From positions 1 through 16,097 of the forward strand of contig RXIE01000114.1 in assembly GCA_004212135.1 (NCBI GenBank): 16,097 bases of DNA, in the 5' to 3' direction. Positions 7,333 to 13,785 of this stretch are shown here, in pieces. Under the pieces are notes generated by a model, which saw nothing but the letters and a program-made list of their open reading frames with translations, was not told the DNA's origin and did no database searches. Origin of the DNA: Candidatus Methanophagales archaeon ANME-1-THS. GTDB lineage: Archaea; Halobacteriota; Syntropharchaeia; Alkanophagales; Methanospirareceae. The translations under genes were made by a program, and so were the position numbers. The stretch's first letter is position 1, and each line of letters opens with the position of its first letter.

Positions 7333-7355
7333 GGTGCGTTGTGCTGGAGAATAAT

Positions 7356-7580
7356 TTACCAGAGTTTCGTTGGTCTGGCTAAGATTGCACGTAATTGCAT
7401 CTTCTTTTGCCTCACTGCACGTAAATCCTTCTCCTTCGCTGTGATTTGATTAATGATCTCCGTTTTCTTCGCCGCGTCGGTTGCGGTCTTATATTCGTTC
7501 GCTAAATCACCTATCTCTTTTATCAGTTTCGCAATTTCAGCATCCTTCTCTTTTATTACCTCATCCGGTACGACTCCCAT
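7356..7580 (-). CDS. Small charged helical protein, 74 aa
   Basis: I do not recognise this protein. ATG 7580 is chosen because GAGGTGAT sits 4 nt before it; a GTG three codons upstream lies inside that ribosome binding site. After MGVVPDEV almost the whole chain is heptad-like and charged (Lys/Glu/Asp with Ile/Leu spacing to about residue 52), then a basic segment rich in Arg/Lys and the end PTKLW. It should form a helical hairpin or coiled coil. No signal peptide, Cys or membrane helix is seen. It lies 79 nt downstream of uS10 and has its own strong TATA box. Both control elements are textbook quality, so it is probably well expressed. Confidence 0.7.
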   Translation of the reverse strand: MGVVPDEVIKEKDAEIAKLIKEIGDLANEYKTATDAAKKTEIINQITAKEKDLRAVRQKKMQLRAILARPTKLW

Positions 7581-7624
7581 TCTTATCACCTCTATATTAG
7601 CTATACAGAGTAGGATACCATCGG

Positions 7625-7635
7625 CTATTTATATC
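7625..7635 (-). promoter_or_regulatory. TATA box of the 74-aa protein gene
   Basis: On the minus strand this reads GATATAAATAG, nearly identical to the EF-1A promoter element. It lies about 50 nt before the ATG and would give a leader of about 23 nt carrying the GAGGTGAT ribosome binding site. Confidence 0.6.
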
Positions 7636-7659
7636 TTTCTATATTTATCTCGGGTTTCC

Positions 7660-7971
7660 CTATCCCTTCAAGACAATTTCGATGTGCACATCTTTGGGAA
7701 TGGGTATGCGCATCAGCTGGCGCAGTGCACGTTCATCCGCTTCTAGGTCAATCAACCGCTTGTGTATCCGCATCTCCCAATGGTCCCAGGTCGCCGACCC
7801 TTCACCATCCGGGCTCTTCCTGCAGGGTACGACGAGCTTCTTGGTCGGAAGAGGTATAGGGCCTGACATTCGCACGCCGGTGGTCTCCACTATCTTCTTC
7901 ACCTGTTGGCAGATATCATCCAGTTTGTGATGGTCCGTGCTCGAGAGTTTTATCCGTGCTTTTTGGTTCAT
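7660..7971 (-). CDS. rps10: 30S ribosomal protein uS10
   Basis: 103 aa, the normal archaeal length. The start is NQKARIKLSSTDHHKLDDICQQV; the family core RMSGPIPLPTKK and the C-terminal IPIPKDVHIEIVLKG are all present. uS10 sits in the 30S head near the A-site side. It lies 57 nt downstream of EF-1A on the same strand, the classical archaeal tuf-rps10 order, so it is probably read from the EF-1A promoter. AGAGGAAG before the ATG serves as ribosome binding site. It ends in TAG, which shows that TAG is used as a normal stop in an essential gene here. Confidence 0.95.
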   Translation of the reverse strand: MNQKARIKLSSTDHHKLDDICQQVKKIVETTGVRMSGPIPLPTKKLVVPCRKSPDGEGSATWDHWEMRIHKRLIDLEADERALRQLMRIPIPKDVHIEIVLKG

Positions 7972-8028
7972 TCAACTTCCTCTTCCTCTTTGCTGAGCCT
8001 TTCTTATGCTCGCGTATCTTCGCTCGCG

Positions 8029-9294
8029 TTACTTCTCCTTGATGTCAATGACCATACCCGCGGCAACTGTCTGTCCCATATCACGGACTGCGAACCGGCC
8101 CAGGTGTGGTATCTCCTTCACGCGTTCGATAACCAAAGGTCTCGTGGGTTTCACCTTAACGACTGCGGCATCGCCGGTTTTTATAAAGTCAGGATGTTCT
8201 TCGACCGTCGCACCGGTCCTCGGATCCAACTTCTTCAAAATCTCCATGACCGTGCACGCGACCTGCGCGGTATGGCAATGGAAGACTGGTGTATAGCCAA
8301 CCGTAATTGCGGTCGGATGCTGGAGGACAATGAGCTGTGCCGTAAACTCGTCTGCAACCGTTGGTGGTTTTTCTAAATGTCCACAGACATCCCCTCTCCG
8401 TATCTCTGTCCTGCTGATACCCCGAACATTCCAGCCGATATTATCTCCGGGAATCGCCTCGGGGATCTCTTCATGGTGCATCTCGATCGATTTTACTTCT
8501 CCTTGCTTACCCGGCGGGTTGAAAATCACCTTATCGCCTTTCTTTATCTTTCCCGTCTCCACTCTCCCCACCGGAACCGTCCCTGCACCGGTGATCGAAT
8601 ACACATCCTGCACCGGTATCCGAAGTGGCAGATCAATCGGCTTCTCCGGTACCTTCATGAGGTCCAGCGCCGCTAATAAGGTGGGGCCGCTAAACCACTT
8701 CATTCTGTCGCTTGGCTTTGTTATATTCTGCCCCTCGTACGCAGAAACAGGAATAAAGATGATGCTCTCTTCCTTATAACCCACGATTTTGAGGAGGTCT
8801 AACAGCTCCTTCTTCAACTCCTCGAATCGCTTCTGTTCGTAGTTCACCCGATCCATCTTGTTTATCGCGACAATGAGCTGGGTCACTCCCAGGGTTCTCG
8901 CTAAGAACACATGCTCCTTCGTCTGGGCCATTATTCCATCCTTGGCATCCACGACTAATACTGCGGCATCCGCCTGTGACGTCCCGGTGATCATATTTTT
9001 CACGAAATCCCGGTGACCGGGGCAATCCACGATCGTATAATAATACTTATTCGTATCAAACCTCTGATGAGAAACATCAATGGTAATGCCCCGCTCTCTT
9101 TCGTCTTTTAGCGTATCTAACACCCAAGCAAACTCGAACGTCGCTTTCCCTATCGCCTCTGCCTTTTTCCGGTACTCCTCTATGACGTGTGGATCGATCA
9201 CCCCGGTATCCATCAGCAACCTGCCCAACAGCGTTGACTTGCCGTGGTCGATATGCCCTATGATCGCCATATTCATATGCTCTTTCTCTGCCAT
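8029..9294 (-). CDS. tuf: Translation elongation factor 1-alpha
   Basis: 421 aa, full length. It is the GTPase that brings aminoacyl-tRNA to the ribosome. G1 GHIDHGKST (residues 13-21), the effector region with ERGITIDVSHQRFDT, G3 DCPGHRDF and G4 NKMD are intact, followed by the two beta-barrel domains (for example GTVPVGRVETGKIKKGDKV). The final block GRFAVRDMGQTVAAGMVIDI is typical. GAGGAG lies about 8 nt before the ATG. A TATA element at 9366-9377 implies a leader near 50 nt. uS10 follows downstream. Confidence 0.97.
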   Translation of the reverse strand: MAEKEHMNMAIIGHIDHGKSTLLGRLLMDTGVIDPHVIEEYRKKAEAIGKATFEFAWVLDTLKDERERGITIDVSHQRFDTNKYYYTIVDCPGHRDFVKNMITGTSQADAAVLVVDAKDGIMAQTKEHVFLARTLGVTQLIVAINKMDRVNYEQKRFEELKKELLDLLKIVGYKEESIIFIPVSAYEGQNITKPSDRMKWFSGPTLLAALDLMKVPEKPIDLPLRIPVQDVYSITGAGTVPVGRVETGKIKKGDKVIFNPPGKQGEVKSIEMHHEEIPEAIPGDNIGWNVRGISRTEIRRGDVCGHLEKPPTVADEFTAQLIVLQHPTAITVGYTPVFHCHTAQVACTVMEILKKLDPRTGATVEEHPDFIKTGDAAVVKVKPTRPLVIERVKEIPHLGRFAVRDMGQTVAAGMVIDIKEK

Positions 9295-9365
9295 TTTTTA
9301 TACTCCTCTTTCCCTTCTCATCTCCACCCTTTATGGTGCTCTATTATTTACAGACTTATATTCTA

Positions 9366-9377
9366 CGTATTTATATC
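9366..9377 (-). promoter_or_regulatory. TATA box of the EF-1A/uS10 operon
   Basis: On the minus strand it reads GATATAAATACG, about 75 nt before the EF-1A ATG. Transcription would start near 9345. It is close in sequence to the element of the 74-aa protein gene. The rest of 9295-9422 holds two short palindromes (AAGGCCTT and CCGGTACCGG at 9408-9417) of unknown meaning and no gene. Confidence 0.6.
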
Positions 9378-9422
9378 TTTTTTATTTTAAGGCCTTGAGG
9401 TCATGGACCGGTACCGGATCAC

Positions 9423-10379
9423 TTAAAAGGTGTATCGCTGCGCGCTCATGAAGTTACAATCCGACTTCTTGAGATGATACAACTCCTCAGCCAACCGTTT
9501 TATATAACTCATCCCTCGGGCTCCCTCTTCTAACCTCTCCACCCATTGGTTGGGGATCCCGCCTTCGCCATAATACGCACCACCGATCGCACCGGTCATC
9601 GCACCAATGGTGTCCGTATCGCCACCCAAACCCACCGCATAGACCACACTCGCCTCAAAGGTATCGAAGCGAAGAAAGGAATAGAGCGCGGTCGGTACCG
9701 AGTTAAAAGCCGCTTCTCCGTTGCCCAATTCAGCGATTATCTCCCTTTCTGTTCTCTCCTTCTGCAATAGGACCGCGATCTTCCCCAGCTTCTTCTTATA
9801 CACCTCACTTCTCGCAAATTCCTGGAGTTCGGGCACCATACCTTCTTTCTCTCCGCGTACCGCCAAAGCGATGGAGAAGGCCTGTAACGCTGCTCCTTCC
9901 TTGCCGAGCTCGTGAGCATGGGTGATAGAGCTTGATTTATACGCTACATCCCTCAACGTATCAGCATCATCATAATACAGGAGTCCTATGGGTGCAACAC
10001 GCATCGCAGCACCATTTCCATACGAGCCTTTGCCGCCAAACAGGTTCTCCGACGCCTTGTCCCAACGCACTCCCTCGCGTATTCTTTGTAAAGTCTCTTG
10101 AGTCCAGGGACTGTATCCTCGCGTTGCATCGTAATTCTGAATGAACCTGCGTGCCATATCTGCGCCATTAAAGCCCTTATGCTCGATTAAAGACTCCGCA
10201 ACCCCGATCATGAGCTCGGTATCGTCCGTGTAGCGACCGTTGATCATCGTCCATCCTGTTCCTTCGCGGTACCTCGAGCGTACCATCTCCATGCTCCAGC
10301 CCTCCACCGGGGCGCCCAATGCATCACCGACCGCACTGCCGATGAGCGCACCCGTAAATTTCGATCTCAGGTCCACCAT
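9423..10379 (-). CDS. ADP-ribosylglycohydrolase family protein (DraG/ARH-like)
   Basis: 318 aa from ATG 10379. The dinuclear metal site of the ADP-ribosyl(glyco)hydrolase fold is complete: GAxIGSAVGDALGAPVEG at the N-terminus, YTDDTE at 50-55, GNGAAMR at 121-127 and GLGGDTDTIGAM at about 250-261. These enzymes remove ADP-ribose from proteins or related substrates; DraG reactivates nitrogenase reductase, but no DraT or nif gene is in the window, so the substrate is open. No Shine-Dalgarno is visible. An AT-rich element (AAAAATAGTAAAAG, about 10408-10425) sits about 27-40 nt upstream, which would suit a nearly leaderless mRNA. It lies in the same direction as EF-1A but 128 nt upstream of it, with EF-1A having its own promoter. 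Confidence 0.9.
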   Translation of the reverse strand: MVDLRSKFTGALIGSAVGDALGAPVEGWSMEMVRSRYREGTGWTMINGRYTDDTELMIGVAESLIEHKGFNGADMARRFIQNYDATRGYSPWTQETLQRIREGVRWDKASENLFGGKGSYGNGAAMRVAPIGLLYYDDADTLRDVAYKSSSITHAHELGKEGAALQAFSIALAVRGEKEGMVPELQEFARSEVYKKKLGKIAVLLQKERTEREIIAELGNGEAAFNSVPTALYSFLRFDTFEASVVYAVGLGGDTDTIGAMTGAIGGAYYGEGGIPNQWVERLEEGARGMSYIKRLAEELYHLKKSDCNFMSAQRYTF

Positions 10380-10555
10380 TGCGTATCTTTTCGTTGTCGT
10401 TACGATCTTTTACTATTTTTGAGCACCGCTGGGTCAAATTGCTTCGCGGACGATTGATTGATTATTTTATTATAGCTATTATAGATAGCAGAGCGTCATT
10501 TGTATGTAATGTTATACGTTTAAAGGAGCGAAGCAGATAACCTCGTTTCCGGGAC

Positions 10556-12109
10556 ATGAAGAAACCTATTGTTCTTATCATACGAGACGGATGGGGTATT
10601 AATCCTGATGCTCGATACAACGCGGTGGCACATGCACACACCCCTCACATCGATTCGTTTTTAAACAGGTATCCGCACACCGTCTTGGAGGCAGCGGGAA
10701 CCGCCGTCGGATTGCCACCGGGGTATCAAGGGTCCTCTGAAGTCGGGCACCTCAATATGGGTGCGGGGCGGATCGTGAAGCAAGAGATTACAAGGGTGAA
10801 CGAGTCAATCGAGGACAAATCGCTCTTTGCCAGCGCATGCCTGCAGCGGGCTCTTTCTAACTGCAGGTCGAAGGGCTCCGCGCTGCATCTCATGGGCCTC
10901 GTCCAGGATGCGGGTGTTCACGCGCACCAAGACCATCTCTTTGCCATAATGAGCTATGCAAAGGAGCGGGGCATCCAGAAGATCTATATTCATTTCTTCT
11001 CTGACGGCCGGGATACCGCACCACGGAGTGCATTGGAATTCCTCCGTGCCTTACGTGCGAAGATCGTGGAATATCAGGTAGGTGAGATCGCCACCCTGAT
11101 GGGTCGCTACTACGCGATGGATCGGGGCAAGAACTGGCATCTGACCTCACAGGCCTACAATGCGCTGACACGGGGAGTTGGTATCAGGGTGAGCAGTGCA
11201 GAAGAAGCGGTGAAACGAGCGTATACTGAAGACCGAACACCTGATGGCGGACAGATGACCGATGAGTACATTCCACCCTCGATTATCAGCACGTTTTCCG
11301 GGATCAGAGACGGTGATTCGGTCATACATTTTAATTACCGACAGGATAGAGCCATCCAACTCACCATGGCGTTTGTTGAGGACGACTACCCGGGCGAGCG
11401 GTGGAAGAAGTTAGATGTGGTGTACTGTGGTCTCACGCGGTACTATGATACCTTTCCCTTCTATATGATGGAACCGATCTCAGAAGGCGTGGGCATGCAT
11501 AAGATCCTGGGTGAGGTACTCAGTGAAGAAGGATTAAGACAGCTCCGAATCGCGGAGACGCAGAAATTCCGGCACGTGACCTCGTTCTTTAATGGTAAAC
11601 GAATCGAGCCCTATCCACACGAAGATCAAATTGAGATTAAGAGTATGTATGACCCCGCGCTCTTTGCCGAGCATCCTGAAATGAACGCCTTTGATGTTAC
11701 GGAGGAGGTGATCCGGAGGATAGAGTCCGGGCGATATCACGTGATCGTGTTGAACTATGCAAACTGTGATATGGTTGGTCACACGGGCGATTACGAGGCG
11801 GCAAAGATCGCGGTCGAAGTGGTCGATGAGTGTGTCGGTGCAGTCGTTGAAAGAATTCTTGAACAGGATGGCATAGCCCTCGTCACCGCAGACCATGGAA
11901 ATGTTGAGGAGATGAGGGATTGCCAGACAGGACTGCCGAAGACGAGCCATACAACCAACCCGGTGGAGTTCATCTACGTGGCGAATGCTTATAGGGAGAT
12001 TACACTCAGACCACGGGGCATTCTCTCGGATATCGCCCCAACGGTTTTATTTCTGCTCGGCATACCTCAGCCAGAAGAGATGACCAGCGCAAATCTCATA
12101 GTAACCTAA
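10556..12109 (+). CDS. gpmI: 2,3-bisphosphoglycerate-independent phosphoglycerate mutase
   Basis: 517 aa, the usual length for the bacterial-type GpmI (about 510 aa), not the shorter archaeal ApgM. It interconverts 3- and 2-phosphoglycerate with Mn2+ in glycolysis/gluconeogenesis. Motifs: IIRDGWG with Asp11; the phosphoserine loop GSSEVGHLNMGAGR with Ser61 as nucleophile (many relatives have GNSEVGH); SDGRDTAP; GRYYAMDR; NYANCDMVGHTGD; and VTADHGNVEEM for the second metal. It ends in TAA. No Shine-Dalgarno precedes the ATG. CGTTTAAAG at 10517-10525, about 35 nt upstream, could be the TATA box of a leaderless or short-leader mRNA. The 176-nt gap upstream holds AT-rich sequence and no other gene. 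Confidence 0.95.
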   Translation: MKKPIVLIIRDGWGINPDARYNAVAHAHTPHIDSFLNRYPHTVLEAAGTAVGLPPGYQGSSEVGHLNMGAGRIVKQEITRVNESIEDKSLFASACLQRALSNCRSKGSALHLMGLVQDAGVHAHQDHLFAIMSYAKERGIQKIYIHFFSDGRDTAPRSALEFLRALRAKIVEYQVGEIATLMGRYYAMDRGKNWHLTSQAYNALTRGVGIRVSSAEEAVKRAYTEDRTPDGGQMTDEYIPPSIISTFSGIRDGDSVIHFNYRQDRAIQLTMAFVEDDYPGERWKKLDVVYCGLTRYYDTFPFYMMEPISEGVGMHKILGEVLSEEGLRQLRIAETQKFRHVTSFFNGKRIEPYPHEDQIEIKSMYDPALFAEHPEMNAFDVTEEVIRRIESGRYHVIVLNYANCDMVGHTGDYEAAKIAVEVVDECVGAVVERILEQDGIALVTADHGNVEEMRDCQTGLPKTSHTTNPVEFIYVANAYREITLRPRGILSDIAPTVLFLLGIPQPEEMTSANLIVT

Positions 12110-12141
12110 TATTTAACCTCACTGAAAAACCGGCAGCTCTC

Positions 12142-12708
12142 AAACAAAGCGATGCGAATAGTGGTTGCGATGTCTCTAACGATATGGAAAGCCCTTATGC
12201 AATAGATTATGGGGAAATGAAAGGCACTTTGGCAGAAGATGACGATGGAGGAGATGCGTATGGTGTAAAGTATAATCCAGGGGATACCGTTGAGATCATA
12301 GTCACTCCGGGCAAAGGGTTGGATGTTGCTCTGCAGGGAGCTGATGGCGGGTTCATAAGTAAAAATGATGGTCTTAAAGGCGAGTCCGAAACTATCAAGC
12401 TGACTACAGACATCATATCGGGGGTCAAAAAATTTCACGTGGGTATACTGCCCATTGGTGGAATTGGCGATTACACTCTAAAAATAACCAAGACCTCCCA
12501 GAATGACGGAAACAGCGGAAAGGATGCCTCAGGAGGATGCTCTTGACGATCAGAATAGTATTTACGGGGTTTACGAGGAGAGTGGTATTTACAAATTTGG
12601 GGTTAGAAAAGTTGGCGACACAATGGGCTCTTACACCTTGGAGATTGTAGTGTCTTAGAAGTCGGCGACACAAAAGGCACATACACGCTGGAGATTTCGG
12701 TGGAATAA
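12142..12708 (+). pseudogene. Decayed PPC-like secreted-protein gene
   Basis: Frame 1 is open from inside the gpmI 3' end to TGA at 12544-12546 and has the look of a PPC-type beta-sandwich repeat: MESPYAIDYGEMKGTL, DDDGGDAYGVKYNPGDTVEIIVTP, and an ending IGDYTLKI. No signal peptide and no start codon with ribosome binding site precede it; ATG 12184 falls inside the domain. After the stop the similarity continues in frame 2 (GVYEESGIYKFGVRKVGDT..SYTLEIVVS, to TAG 12656-12658) and then, back in frame 1, a second copy of the closing strand (EVGDTKG, TYTLEISVE, TAA 12706-12708). The N-terminus is missing, there are frameshifts, and the last approximately 50 bp are duplicated, so this is a relic. 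It is related in type to the intact-looking protein at 13786-14733. Confidence 0.6.
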
Positions 12709-12757
12709 CATAACGGGAAGAGCGAGAAGAGCAGCAAAAAGAGGTTAAGAAGTTTTG

Positions 12758-12790
12758 GGGGGAAGTTTTTATTCCCTCATTTTTATTTGT
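12758..12790 (+). terminator. Hairpin terminator after the PPC relic
   Basis: GGGGGAA (12758-12764) pairs with TTCCCTC (12772-12778), one G-T pair included, across a 7-nt T-rich loop, followed by a T-rich tail (ATTTTTATTTGT). Copy B has a different but still paired stem at the same place, which supports function as structure. Confidence 0.55.
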
Positions 12791-12820
12791 CGTACATGAG
12801 AAGCGAGGAAGTCCCGCTCT

Positions 12821-12831
12821 CTAAAATTTTA
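12821..12831 (+). promoter_or_regulatory. TATA-like box of repeat copy A
   Basis: CTAAAATTTTA is identical to the element before priS in copy B. Transcription would begin near 12852, directly before the hairpin at 12858-12905. A dyad (GAGA-a-GCG at 12798-12805 with CGC-TCTC at 12815-12821) sits immediately upstream of it. Confidence 0.45.
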
Positions 12832-12857
12832 GTCGTGTTTCAAGATCGGTTAAAATA

Positions 12858-12907
12858 CCTGTGGGGAAACACCTCCAGCATTTGGGAAGTGGAGGTGAAC
12901 CCCGGTG
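12858..12907 (+). promoter_or_regulatory. Hairpin that buries a ribosome binding site
   Basis: CACCTCCA at 12870-12877 is the exact reverse complement of TGGAGGTG at 12890-12897, with a 12-nt loop. GGGG (12863-12866) pairs with CCCC (12900-12903) across a small AAA/AA internal loop, and CC 12858-12859 can pair with GG 12904-12905. The right arm holds the perfect Shine-Dalgarno sequence GGAGGTG, 7 nt before GTG 12905. In the folded RNA both the ribosome binding site and the first base of the start codon are paired. This is the arrangement of a translational switch, though no ligand or protein is known for it. Confidence 0.5.
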
Positions 12908-13000
12908 GTTAAAATTGTTACAGCTCTTCAAATAACAATAGGGTTTGAACGAGACAAACGGCATCTCAAGCAACTATATAAACCTAAAAAAGAAAAATAA
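12905..13000 (+). CDS. Possible 31-aa ORF behind the sequestered ribosome binding site
   Basis: GTG 12905 to TAA 12998-13000. The peptide begins VVKIVTALQITIGFE and ends with the basic tail YKPKKEK. I do not recognise it. Support is only the perfect GGAGGTG at 7-nt spacing and the ending 5 nt before the next ATG, which would suit a leader peptide or coupling ORF. Against it: the TATA box of the next gene lies within it, and the sequence is short and AT-rich. It may also be the residue of a deleted gene. Confidence 0.25.
   Translation: MVKIVTALQITIGFERDKRHLKQLYKPKKEK
12974..12983 (+). promoter_or_regulatory. TATA box of the antitoxin-like gene
   Basis: CTATATAAAC lies 22-32 nt before ATG 13006, which puts the transcription start at or within a few bases of the ATG. 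No Shine-Dalgarno is present, so the mRNA is probably leaderless. Confidence 0.6.
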
Positions 13001-13005
13001 GAAAC

Positions 13006-13197
13006 ATGAGAGATGGAGAAATAATCGAGAAGATAGCATCGATAGATGAGCAGATACATGATCTCAAGAAGCTGGTTCTCGAAAGCGGCAGCCGCATAAA
13101 GGAAGAGGAGACAAGAGCGGCAGCCAAAGCATGGCTTGCTGAAGCCAAAAAAATCGAAAAAACTGGCCAAAAACAGCTCCTTCTGTCCTTGAGATGA
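13006..13197 (+). CDS. Small helical protein, probable antitoxin partner of a PIN toxin
   Basis: 63 aa. The protein is almost entirely helical and charged: EIIEKIASIDEQIHDLKKLV, then a Glu/Arg/Lys-rich stretch, AAAKAWLAEAKKIEK and GQKQLLLSLR. There is no recognisable DNA-binding fold (ribbon-helix-helix or AbrB). The place, size and 25-nt gap to a downstream PIN-domain frame are those of the first gene of a VapBC-like pair. The TATA box placement suggests a leaderless mRNA. Naming as antitoxin rests on context alone. It may itself be shortened at the C-terminus, since the chain ends in helix. Confidence 0.5.
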   Translation: MRDGEIIEKIASIDEQIHDLKKLVLESGSRIKEEETRAAAKAWLAEAKKIEKTGQKQLLLSLR

Positions 13198-13222
13198 TAA
13201 AAAAGGACCGGAGAGATAATGA

Positions 13223-13345
13223 ATGAAACCAATTTGCATTGATGCAACTGTTTTCATCGCCTCAACTAAAGGGAACGAACCTTATTCTCCCGATTGCAGG
13301 CGCGTAATAAAGGCGGTAGCTGATGGTGAATTCTATCTAATGATT
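13223..13345 (+). pseudogene. Truncated PIN-domain (VapC-like) toxin
   Basis: From ATG 13223, with GGAGAGAT 9 nt upstream, the chain reads MKPICIDATVFIASTKGNEP, the first strand of a PIN nuclease domain with its first metal-binding Asp (Asp7), followed by CRRVIKAVADGEFYLMIS. A full PIN toxin has about 130 aa and three more acidic residues. Similarity stops near residue 41 (about 13345), where the sequence turns into the promoter and ribosome binding site of the next gene. The frame then runs on without meaning through that gene to 13510. The 3' two-thirds of the toxin were therefore lost, probably by a deletion or insertion joining it to the DUF4870 unit. No active nuclease is expected. Confidence 0.6.
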
Positions 13346-13352
13346 AGCGAAA

Positions 13353-13362
13353 AATTTATAAG
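13353..13362 (+). promoter_or_regulatory. TATA box of the DUF4870 gene
   Basis: AATTTATAAG about 55 nt before ATG 13416, with AAAGGAGGT in between at the right spacing. It begins only about 8 nt after the last recognisable PIN codon, which marks the junction. Confidence 0.5.
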
Positions 13363-13415
13363 TGCACCTACCTCAAAAGCTAAACAGCTACAAAACAAAA
13401 AGGAGGTAATAAAAA

Positions 13416-13766
13416 ATGGGCAAAACATCTATGGGGTTGGAAGAGAATATAGCAGGGCTTCTGTGCTATGTCTTGGGCTGGATAACTGGCATTGTCTTCC
13501 TGGTGCTTGAGAAGGAGAACAAATTCGTTCGGTTTCACGCATGGCAATCGATCGCAACGTTTCTACCGCTCTCGATACTGGCATGGATATTGGGTGCAAT
13601 AGGTGTAGCTCTTTGGTGGCTCGGCGGATTTATCTTTTCGGCTATCAGTTGGTTGATATGGATAATAGTGCTTATACTGTGGTTGATACTGATGTTCAAG
13701 GCATATCAGGGAGAGATGTACAAGTTGCCTATTGTGGGGGATTTCGCAGAAGCCCGCACAAAATAA
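13416..13766 (+). CDS. DUF4870/Tic20-like small membrane protein
   Basis: 116 aa with an excellent ribosome binding site (AGGAGGT at 13401-13407). The N-terminal block SMGLEENIAGLLCYVLGWITG and the motif LEKENKFVRFHAWQS are characteristic of DUF4870, a widespread family of small membrane proteins distantly like Tic20; many have HAMQS or HAWQS there. Three hydrophobic helices follow: about residues 9-30, 45-72 and 73-98, then a soluble tail ending GDFAEARTK. The function is unknown. A 19-nt gap leads into the PPC-like surface protein, so the two probably share the promoter at 13353, hinting at a role at the cell envelope. Confidence 0.85.
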   Translation: MGKTSMGLEENIAGLLCYVLGWITGIVFLVLEKENKFVRFHAWQSIATFLPLSILAWILGAIGVALWWLGGFIFSAISWLIWIIVLILWLILMFKAYQGEMYKLPIVGDFAEARTK

Positions 13767-13785
13767 AAAATTAGGAGGTGATAAT

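Larger units (their letters stand above)
12721..12831 (+). repeat. Direct repeat copy A: terminator hairpin, dyad and TATA box
   Basis: 111 bp that align almost end to end with 14735-14847 (copy B). Both contain an AAAAAGAGGTTAA block, a G-rich/C-rich hairpin with a T-rich loop, TTTTTATTTGT, the segment ATGAGAAGCGAG, AAGTCCCGCTCTCTAAAATTTTA with only one base inserted or lost, and each lies 12 or 1 nt after the end of a PPC-like reading frame. This copy lies between the PPC relic and the hairpin leader. Confidence 0.8.

Noticed and set aside
9391..9417. Palindromes AAGGCCTT and CCGGTACCGG between EF-1A and the ADP-ribosylglycohydrolase
   Set aside because: They are short, occur once each and have no link to a promoter, so they may be chance.
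12503..12658. 51-aa frame from ATG 12503 as a separate gene
   Set aside because: Its C-terminal half is just the shifted continuation of the PPC-like domain, so it belongs to the relic.
12841..12960. CRISPR array or tRNA in the gene-poor stretch before the antitoxin-like gene
   Set aside because: GGTTAAAAT occurs twice and GTTTG/CAAAC form a short dyad, but there is no regular repeat-spacer pattern, no T-loop consensus and no cloverleaf.
13345..13510. C-terminal half of the PIN frame as real protein
   Set aside because: It runs through the promoter and ribosome binding site and then the wrong frame of DUF4870; no PIN residues are present.
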